Below, piece by piece: positions 56,298-64,000 of a stretch of 64,000 nucleotides of DNA (its first letter is position 1; the number at the start of each line of letters is the position of its first letter). The DNA is from Apoda limacodes. Lineage: Eukaryota; Arthropoda; Insecta; Lepidoptera; Limacodidae. The notes under the pieces are model-generated. The model did not search any database. It had not been told where the DNA came from and worked only from the letters and a program-made list of their open reading frames with translations. Made by a program: the position numbers and the translations under genes. The stretch spans positions 14,023,092 to 14,087,091 of the forward strand of contig OX291554.1 in NCBI GenBank assembly GCA_946406115.1, written 5' to 3'.

Positions 56298-56610
56298 ATG
56301 AGTTCTTCCAGTGATGACAATGAGATAATAACTTCGGAATCATTTCGTACTGAAGCACCGTTTATAATTGACAATTTGTTGCCGCCAAAATCTCGAGATA
56401 TCTTTCTACCTAAAAACATACAATTCGTTCTGTAAATGGAAAAACGTGAAAGGCGCCAAATCATTCTCAGACAATGATTTTCTAAACTATTTCAACGAAT
56501 TAGCTAAAAATAAGAAGCCATCTTTACTGTGAAGTATATACTCTATGCTAGAAGCTACAGTGAGAATTAAACACAACATTTCCATTGCAAACTATTCAAA
56601 AATTATAATT
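56298..56610 (+). pseudogene. N-terminal fragment of a tyrosine-recombinase (Crypton-like) gene
   Basis: An ATG at 56298 gives MSSSSDDNEIITSESF and continues to LLPPKSRDIFL. After a frameshift near 56410 come LKTYNSFCKWKNVKG, FSDNDFLNYFNELAKNKKPS, one TGA where tryptophan is expected, SIYSMLEATVRIKHNISI and ANYSKI. This is the arrangement of the SAM-like core-binding domain in eukaryotic tyrosine recombinases (PxKSxxIYxxxYxxFxxW, then LxxYFxEL, then LWSxYSMLxxT). The catalytic domain with R-H-R-Y is absent: the gene is cut at 56610, exactly where a palindromic repeat begins. The assignment is from motif style. Confidence 0.65.
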
Positions 56611-56906
56611 AGTCCATTGAAATGTTACAATTTAAGGATCGAATATTGCATTTGTTAGAGGACCAAGGAAGAAAAGAAGATAAGAGTAGCAAGCTAATAA
56701 GTGATTGAAAATATTATGATGTCGAGGATTACCTCCGTGGAGTAGGCCTACTGGGAATACCACGTAGAAAAAAACGCACATACGTACAGACTCCTCAAAC
56801 TTGAGGTTAAGCTTTTATTGACCCCCATACATTTCCCAAAACTAAAATTGCGTCCTCTAACAAATGCAAAGCTCATGTAACATTTCAATGGACTAAATAT
56901 AAAATG
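56611..56906. mobile_element. MITE-like element with ~45-bp inverted ends
   Basis: Left end ttagtccattgaaatgttac ... gcatttgttagaggac (56609-56661). Right end gtcctctaacaaatgc ... gtaacatttcaatggactaa (56853-56906), the complement, with about a dozen unpaired bases in the middle of each arm. The interior of about 190 bp is non-coding. It sits at the break in the recombinase fragment. Confidence 0.7.
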
Positions 56907-57844
56907 ATAGCTATTAATACTTATATTTATATTTATTTATATTTTCGCAGTCAATGGTAAAAAGTAGAGGACCTACACAACTCGTGAAAAAAATATTTTC
57001 TCGATCCTTGTATCCCTCTCTCCGCTCAGGATTCTAATTTAGAATCCCTCGCTAGGCTCAGGATTCTACTCTAGCATCCTTTGTTCTCTCGGGATCCAAC
57101 TTAGTCCCACGAATTAAATTCCCTCTTTTTTCACATGTTGTATATCTACTATTAAATATTTTGAAAAAGCATTAATGCATTATAATGATTTATCTATAAT
57201 ATGTTACACCTGCATTATTGTTTATTTCAGTTATTTACGTAAATATCGTTTTTTTATAAACTACACGTACTAATGACTGTAAAATTAAGTTATCAATGTA
57301 TTAAATTATTTAAAATTTTCAGCCTAAAACACATAATACTTATGTTGAAAAATATCAGTTTGACTTTTAATTAAAGAAAACACTTACATAAAACTTAAAA
57401 TAAAAAAAAAGAATTGCTGCAAAGTTCACATTTAATTAAACTAAAGATAAAAGCAAAAGGAGATCACTACTCTTAAAGTTTTAAAAGAACATGTAAGTGC
57501 ACGAACTGCCTTTTAATTTAGGTAATTGCTCGTTACAAAGGAGTTCAACTTGTTCTTGGAAGATCAAACTTTTTTCCAATTTTATTTCACGACAGAGACC
57601 CTCATTAGTAAACGCTGTGGAATGTCAGAAACGCAACTAGCATTTTTCCTAAATGATGAGGAATTTAAGAATGAATTTGTAATGTCTCGAGAGGGGTGAT
57701 AACTAACGTTTGAACTAACAATTTAATTGTGTAAAATGGAAATCATATAAGACTGGCCAGTTTCGTCTTGATATTTTTTCATAAACTCCACCTGTGTAAC
57801 TTTACCTCATCAACAACTAATTCGTTAAGCTGAGTAAATTCGTA
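56907..57844. other. AT-rich non-coding DNA
   Basis: A short direct repeat (gctcaggattcta, 57025 and 57056) lies in an otherwise featureless stretch. Confidence 0.45.
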
Positions 57845-58394
57845 TTTAGGGTTCCATATTTAATGGGTGTCAATGGAACCCCGTTACTAAGCTCACGCTA
57901 ACTATCGATCTATTTCAAAGAGTCCTATCTTATGAATCGTAACGGATATAATAGCTATCACAGAACATTTGTTATTACGAATAATATTACGATTACCTAA
58001 GAAATAATGAAAAATCAAATTTTAAATTTATACAAGATATACATTTTCGTTGTTTTTGCTTTATCGTAAAAGCAGTTATAATAAGCTCTAAGCTTGCAAT
58101 AGTTAGAGTGTAAATAATATAATAAAAACCGACTAAGTATCAGACGGACTCAAGCCATTACAAGAATAAAATTCCATATACGTAGCGAAAAAAAATCTAG
58201 ATTAGTAATGAAAACATACTCGTGGTCAAGCAACATTTGTTTATTTTGCCTTATGCGAAGTAAAGCTACGTTGGGCATGGCCATTTATTAGATGGGTGAC
58301 TTTCTAGGTACTTTATTTTTGTTTCTGTTTGTATATTATGTGGTAGTACGGAACCCACGGTGCTTGAGTCCGTCTTGCACTGACCGGTTTTATT
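57845..58394 (+). repeat. Lepidopteran interspersed repeat, TTAGGGTTCCGTA type
   Basis: Head tttagggttccatatttaatg, end acggaacccacggtgcttga-gtccgtcttgcactgaccggtttt. About 550 bp with an AT-rich body. Non-coding. Confidence 0.75.
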
Positions 58395-58639
58395 TCTGTG
58401 TAGTTCAAGTGCCACAAAACTAAGTTTCATCCGTACATGTTTTTTAAATTGCCACTAAAGATTTTCATAATATAGTGCACAAATTATTATTAAATGCAAT
58501 ACTTATGTACAACAGTCGTGCTCTTAAAATCTTTATCATTTTTTTTTTAATTAGTTTTATATTGCATTTTGTACCATAAGGTATAAAATTAGGTACTATT
58601 CTATTCTATTCTAACATAATGTTTTGATGATGTAACCAA
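58395..58639. other. AT-rich linker
   Basis: Nothing is recognised. Confidence 0.4.
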
Positions 58640-58972
58640 ACCACTATCCTACTTATATTATGAATGTGAAATTTTGTATGTCTGGATGGATGTTTGTTAC
58701 TCAATCACGCTTCAACCACTGGACGGATCGAGATAAAACTTGGCATACATATAAGTTAGGTCCTAGAATAGCATATAGGCTACTTTATCCCTAAAAATTC
58801 ATAAGTTCCTGCGAGAATAACTATAACAGAGTTAAACAAACTATTGCTGCACATATAGCATGCTATAGCAATTCATTGGTATAACTAATAAAGTAATAAA
58901 TTGAAGTTAATTAAAGAGTTCCACGCCGATAACCGAATTGAGGGCGGGCGGAGCCGCTGGCAAAGTCTAGTA
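58640..58972 (-). repeat. Interspersed repeat, 'actagactttgccagcggc' type, minus strand
   Basis: tatattatgaatgtgaaatt, tcaaccactggacggatcg, aacttggcatacatataag, aggctactttatccc and gggcggagccgctggcaaag-tctagt are the standard blocks of this family, read in the reverse sense of the 43633 copy. Confidence 0.75.
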
Positions 58973-60439
58973 TTTAATAAAGAGACACGTACTTAATGTA
59001 TAAAGAAAAGTTTCATATCCGGCTTGAACCTTGTACACCTATTAAAAAATCGAGGAAATCTAAAGGTAATTAAAAAAATACTAAAATTGTGATTATTTAG
59101 TATTTTTCTGTACAAAATACAATTTTATTCAATCACATGGAAAAACAGGCAACTTTATTTTAAGGATAAGAAAAATATGCATTTTTAAATGCAACAAAAC
59201 CCCACCAAAATACGACAAATTAATGATTAAAAGACGCTCTAAAAGACTATATATAATATAATAAGGTATATAAATTAGCAGTGTACAAAGTCCAGGCCGG
59301 GCCTGCATATGTACATTCGTGAAACGTCTCATTTGACACGTAAGATTTACGTACCTACCTAGAGTTTTTTCCATTGTACTGGTTGAAGTGACATTTATCA
59401 AAAATATTAGCTTTGTTGATTTAGCTAATATCTAAGTACTGCCTACTAGAGTCTTCTTCTGTCTCAAAAGATTGCAGTGATTACCCATAGCGCAAGCTTG
59501 CTTAGTTTGGAACCTGAAGTAATAAAAAAAACTGTAAAAATGTTTTAGGCGTATGATAAATATTTTTTTTGTAATTTTTTAAATTATATTTGTATAATCT
59601 TTCAATTATCTAAAATATTTGCTTGAGTTATACATTATATACATGGAGTAGGTATGTAAAAACTCAAACACATATTTTAATTATTTTTACAATATAAAAA
59701 ATTTAACGTTAAAATTTAACGTACAGTTTTTATAGTTTATATCAAACATATAATTTTAAAGTTAATTTATTTTATGACTATTAATTTTACTTATATGATT
59801 TATATTAATAAACTTCAAACTTTAAATTTCTAAAAAAAAAACGTTAAACAAAAAATATACTTTTTACGTCAGAGAAATATCCATAGAAACATTAGACTAT
59901 GTTAAGTAACGGTTTTGGCGTAATCTGTTGACCTACATCACTTGGTTGCTGTATTTTGTATATGAAAATAAACGGCTAATTATCTAAAGTACACGTCCTC
60001 TAAATAACATCCCGATACTCTGTGAAATTTGGCACGAATAACGAACGTCACCACTGCCAATTGCCAGAAGCTCCTCATGCAAAACGAAAAGTGCATGGAC
60101 AGTCATTTTTTCATTCAATTAAAATTGGCTCCGTACCAAAGTGCACAGATTTTTATCCATAGGTAACTACTTTTCTAGTACCGTCTTTTAAAGATTAAAA
60201 TTTATTTGTGAGACTGTTCTTCTTCATTCGAAATACTTTAGCTTATTCATTTAATGTTCGCGGCATAAAAACCAAATTTAATGGACTGTTACTATTAAAT
60301 TTAAAATTTAATTAAATTGTTTAAGTTTTTATCGAGAATATACATCGAGACATTTAGAAGTATGCATAAAGAAAGTCTTTATCTAACACCAGGCCTCAAA
60401 GTAGATTTCTTTTTTATGTTTAATGCTAAAACAGTTTCA
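58973..60439. other. AT-rich non-coding DNA
   Basis: Includes very A/T-rich tracts at 59570-59840. No gene is recognised. The 90-codon minus-strand stretch at 59129-59401 lacks any family motif. Confidence 0.5.
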
Positions 60440-60640
60440 CGCACCTTTATTTCCAGTCACCCTTATGGATGAAACATCAGAAATCAATAAGCATACAATA
60501 TGGTTGAGTTAGCTCAGGTTTCGCTCCGAATGGATACTTGATCTGAATACCAATGACGAGAGAGTGATCGTCAGTAATCGAGACACGTATGTTGGCACCT
60601 ATCACTACGGTATATATTCAACTTGTTTGACACCAAACTT
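60440..60640 (-). repeat. Interspersed repeat shared (inverted) with 40990-41200
   Basis: Its complement gives acatacgtgtctcgattact, gtattcagatcaagtatcc and aaacctgagctaactcaacc-atattgtatg, matching 41050-41160 block for block. Confidence 0.65.
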
Positions 60641-60710
60641 TTTTTTTCTATTAAATTTCTAACTATTGGTAAGTAAAGAATATTGGCATTTTCAAATGTA
60701 AGTATAGACA

Positions 60711-61021
60711 GTTCGTCTGTCTTTCTGTCTGTCTGTTACCTCTTCACGCTTAAACCGCTGTACCAATTAAAAAGAAATTTGGCATAGATAGTTTGAGTCC
60801 AGGGAAAGGACATAGACTACTTATAAACGTCAAGTGTAAGTCAGTTTCTTTCCTATAATTGAGGAGTAACCGTTGAAATTCTACACCGTTAACCGAATTA
60901 AGGGCGGCAGGAACCGCGGGTACATTTGGCATGGAGATAGTTTAAGTCCCAAAGAAGGACATAGGCTACTTGAAAACGTCACGTGTTAGTCAGTTTTTTT
61001 TTCTATAATTGAGGAGTTGCT
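60711..61021 (-). repeat. Interspersed repeat: one full copy plus an interrupted second copy
   Basis: 60711-60925 is a complete 'aaatttggcat' copy ending ggaaccgcgggtac. A second copy starts at once (atttggcatggagatagttt, 60926) and runs to gaggagttgctatttaaat (61019), where the LINE insertion begins. It resumes at 63861. Confidence 0.8.
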
Positions 61022-61346
61022 ATTTAAATAAGTCAGAAGAGGTAGGGCACTGCAAGTACTCGCTCGAATAAGCCACCCGAACAACTAAAGCAGGGCATAG
61101 CGAGTACTTGCTCGAATGAGCGGCCCGAACTGGGGAAGTACCTCCACCTTACAGAAAACCGCGGCCATAATAACACTGACATTGAGTAGTGTTGTGTTCC
61201 TGGCGGTGAGTAAGGTTGCCAGAGCTCTTTGAGGATTCGCTGCGCGGACAGCGGAGGACCGGCGGTGCTTGTTGCTGTCATGCTCGGCGTAGACGCGGCG
61301 TGCTGGTTCGGCGGTCAGGGAGACCTGATGAAACGGTTCTCGAACC
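61022..61346 (+). repeat. GC-rich LINE-tail-like fragment at the 5' end of the composite insertion
   Basis: gcagggcatagcgagtacttgc, gaatgagcggcccgaac and gtacctccaccttacagaaaa resemble the 3' part of another lepidopteran LINE. The first 50 bp are duplicated (61042-61088 and 61090-61130). It is not part of the family A protein frame that begins at 61347. Confidence 0.5.
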
Positions 61347-63843
61347 AATAACTATGCTGGGATATCTACTCACGAATTTGCTCTGACCTATGGATTCTCT
61401 CAGGTAGTACTTTCTCCAACGAGAATACCAGATATATAGGAACATACGAGCTCCTTACTGGACCTTCTGCTGACTACTCGTCCGGACGGATACTCCGTCT
61501 CAGTGGATGCGCCTCTTGGCTCCTCGGACCACTGTCTCATCCGGACTCAAGTGTCATGCACACAACCCGATCCTTCTGGGCCAACTGATTGGCGTCGTGT
61601 GTGGCACTATAAGTCGGCAGACTGGGATGGATTGCGAGAATTTTACGCATCGTACCCGTGGAGGCAGATCTGCTTTGACTCAGAAGAGCCTGACGTCTGC
61701 GCAGCCGCAGTCACTGAGACAATCCTTGCTGGTATGGAATGCTATATTCCTAACCCGCGAGTAGCTGCCGGCGTCAAAAAACGGCCGTGGTTTAATAGGT
61801 CTTGCAGAAAAGCTAAAATTCTTAAGCAAAATGCATATGAGGCTTGGACCACGGCTCGTTTTAATAAGGATCCGAATATTTCTGAGTTAAAACGCAAATT
61901 AAATGCTGCATCGAGGTTCAGTAAGAAAGCAACTGCCGGAGCAAAATTCCAATTCATCGGCAAAATAGGTGGGCGACTTGCGAGCTATCCTTCTGGGAGT
62001 CGTGCTTTCTGGTCGCTTGCCAAAGCTGCCGAAGGGAACTTCTGCCAGTCGTCATAACCACCACTGCGAAAGACCGATGGTGACTTGGCCCAAAGTGCTA
62101 AAGAGAAGGCCGATCTATTGGGCAGTCTCTTTGCCTCGAACTCGAATATGAACGATGAAGGCGCTGTACCACCTACTATACCGTGGTGCGGTAAGACCAT
62201 GCCGGAAATCTCCATGACGCAGCGGGAGGTCAGGCGGGCGTTGCTCTCTCTAGACGTTCATAAGTCGAGTGGGCCAGACGGTATACCAGCAGTGGTGCTT
62301 AAGCAGTATGCTCCTGAGTTATGTCCTGTACTCACGCGCCTCTTCGCGCTTTCCTACCACACTAGGCAATTTCCGTCTTCATGGAAGACTGCGAATGTGC
62401 ACCCGGTGCCCAAAAAGGGCGATAGATCAGATCCATCGAATTACAGGCCTATCGCTATTACCTCTCTCCTCTCTAAGATGATGGAGCGTGTGATCAACAC
62501 ACAGCTTCTAAGATACCTAGAAGTACACGATCTGGTCAGTGACCGTCAATATGGCTTTCACCACGGTCGCTCGACTGGTGACCTTCTAGTATATCTCACA
62601 CACCGATGGGCACTAGCCATTGAGAGTCAGGGGGAGGCATTGGCATGTAGCCTGGACATAGCGAAGGCGTTCGATCGGGTCTGGCACCGCGGTTTTCTAT
62701 CGAAGTTGCCATCTTACGGAGTGCCCGAGGGTTTGTGCAAATGGGTGGCTAGCTTTTTGTCCGGCAGACGCATACGAACCGTAGTTGACGGTAGTTGCTC
62801 TGATAGCATGGACATTAATGCTGGTGTCCCGCAAGGCTCTGTGCTGTCTCCTACGCTGTTTCTACTGCATATCAATGACATGTTGGACATCAACAACATA
62901 CATTGCTATGCAGATGACAGTACTGAAGACGCTTTTTACACGGGTCGTGCAAACATCCCTCGTTCCGTTGTGGAGGAAAACCGCGGAGAACTTGTGTCTC
63001 AAATCGAGACCACACTGTCCCAGGTCTCTGACTGGGGATGGGTAAACTTGGTCCGATTCAACCCTACAAAGACACAAGTGTGCGCGTTCACCGCTAAGAA
63101 AACTCCATTCACTGTGGTCCCACAATTCCAGAACACTCCCCTCTCCATCTCCAAGAGCATTGGGATTCTTGGTGTCGACATCTCCAGCGATGTTTAGTTC
63201 CGAGATCATTTACAAGATAAGGTGAAGCTGACGTCCAAAAAACTTGGTGTACTCAACAGAGCGAAGCAGTACTTCACGTCGGGGCAAAGGTTGTTACTTT
63301 ACAAGTCGCAGGTTCGGCCCCATATGGAGTACTGCTGCCATCTCTGGGCAGGTGCACCCGGATACCAGCTTGGCCCTTTTGACTCGGTTCAACGACGGGC
63401 TGTGAGAATTGTCGACGATTCCAAACTCAGTGGCGGTATCGAGCCCTTAAGTCTGAGGAGAGACTTTGCCGCACTGTGTGTGTTCTACCGCTTGTACAAT
63501 GGGTTGTGTTCTGAGGAATTGTTCGAAATGATGCCCACGGCTACTTTCTACCATCGCACCGCTCGCCATCAGCAGGGAATTCATTCTCACACTTTAGAAC
63601 CTAAATGGTCGCGTACAGTGCGGTTTCAGAGAAACTTCCTCCCGCGAACGCTTAAGTTGTGGAATGAGCTCCCTGCCAAGGTTTTCTGCAAGGACTACAG
63701 TATGGAGTTTTTCAAGAAAGAAGTTATTAGATTTCTGAAGGGTCGGCAACGCGCAAGTGATACCCCTGGTGTTGCAAGCGTCCATAGGCAACGGTGACCG
63801 CTTACCATCAGGCGGGCCGTAAGCTTGCTTGCCACCTTAGTAG
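61347..63843 (+). pseudogene. LINE ORF2 (endonuclease end, RT, C-terminal domain), family A, best-preserved copy
   Basis: One frame runs from RTNNYAGISTHEFALTYG to GVASVHRQR (stop at 63795-63797) with only three in-frame stops: TAG at about 61436, TAA at 62055-62057 and TAG at 63195-63197. The last is Gln in the 37927-38135 copy. Domains in order are the endonuclease end (LGSSDHCLIRTQ, about 61509-61550, holding the SDH motif), a linker with WFNRSCRKAK, RT fingers (SSGPDGIPAVVLKQ; NYRPIAITSLL at 62440), motif A (SLDIAKAFDRVWH, 62649-62690), PQGSVLSP (62827), the active site CYADDST (62904-62924), then FNPTKTQVCAF, IGILGVDISSDV and a long C-terminal region. The 5' part is truncated within the endonuclease. 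A 3' UTR and 14 A's follow. It belongs to the Jockey/CR1 side of the LINE tree; the clade is not resolved. The catalytic residues are intact although the frame is not. Confidence 0.9.
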
Positions 63844-63860
63844 TATAAAAAAAAAAAAAA
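63844..63860 (+). other. Poly(A) end of the composite LINE insertion
   Basis: tat followed by 14 A's closes the LINE. The next base resumes the interrupted repeat. Confidence 0.85.
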
Positions 63861-63910
63861 CACTGATAGCCTTATTTAGGGTGGGTGAAACCGCGGGCAA
63901 ATGCTAATTA
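63861..63910 (-). repeat. Resumed part of the interrupted repeat
   Basis: cactgatagccttatttagg-gtgggtgaaaccgcgggcaa continues the second copy that stopped at 61019. Compared with the complete copy, only about 4 bp are missing at the join. Confidence 0.8.
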
Positions 63911-64000
63911 TATATCATAATTATCATAGTAGTAGGTACATACTTTGCTGAATTGTTGTCTTTGCAGTTTTCTAAAGTTGCGACTGGTATTTACTGTTTA

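Overview
This is an eukaryotic, almost certainly lepidopteran (moth or butterfly) genomic window. It is AT-rich, with islands of GC-rich retrotransposon coding sequence, and it carries interspersed repeats typical of Lepidoptera: one that begins near TTTAGGGTTCCGTA and ends near CTCGCACTTGGCCGGTTTT, and one built around 'actagctttTgcccgcggcttcgcccgc'. I see no convincing host protein-coding gene, rRNA gene or functional tRNA. The window is a transposon graveyard. Nearly every recognisable reading frame is a broken mobile-element gene.

Layout. 1-5450: AT-rich DNA with a split repeat copy interrupted by an about 1.15-kb insertion, and a 3' LINE fragment. 5457-13290: the most unusual object, an element with inverted terminal arrays of 50-bp hairpin-bearing repeats. 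It encloses a near-perfect 2.6-kb palindrome (5713-8312 / 8421-11020) and a rearranged third copy. All three copies carry a truncated, stop-ridden gene for a protein-primed family B DNA polymerase (Polinton/Maverick, adintovirus or bidnavirus type). 13300-19620: direct duplications (one LTR-like), a PIF1/Helitron-type helicase pseudogene and LINE/SINE scraps. 20095-23784: a 5S-rRNA-derived repeat, a possible MITE and an intron-containing RNase-H-fold transposase pseudogene. 24019-25140: a decayed LINE.

26121-34010: two Jockey-group LINEs head to tail. The second starts exactly at the poly(A) of the first, and both begin with GTAGTCGTCG. The first has ORF1 and ORF2 with several lesions and a mutated RT active site. 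The second keeps most of ORF1 but has lost nearly all of ORF2. 34010-51150: mostly AT-rich DNA with repeat copies, minisatellites, a palindrome and RTE-type RT debris. 51150-52855: four LINE pieces of at least three families packed together. 53380-58975: several long copies of the TTAGGGTTCCGTA repeat and a remnant of a tyrosine-recombinase (Crypton-like) gene. 60711-63907: a repeat interrupted by a chimeric LINE insertion, whose 2.4-kb coding frame (61347-63797) is the best preserved in the window, with three in-frame stops.

None of these genes works as a pathway. They record successive insertions, nested insertions, internal deletions and template-switch-like rearrangements. All family assignments come from motif recognition by eye; no database search was run. 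Boundaries are approximate unless a junction is described.
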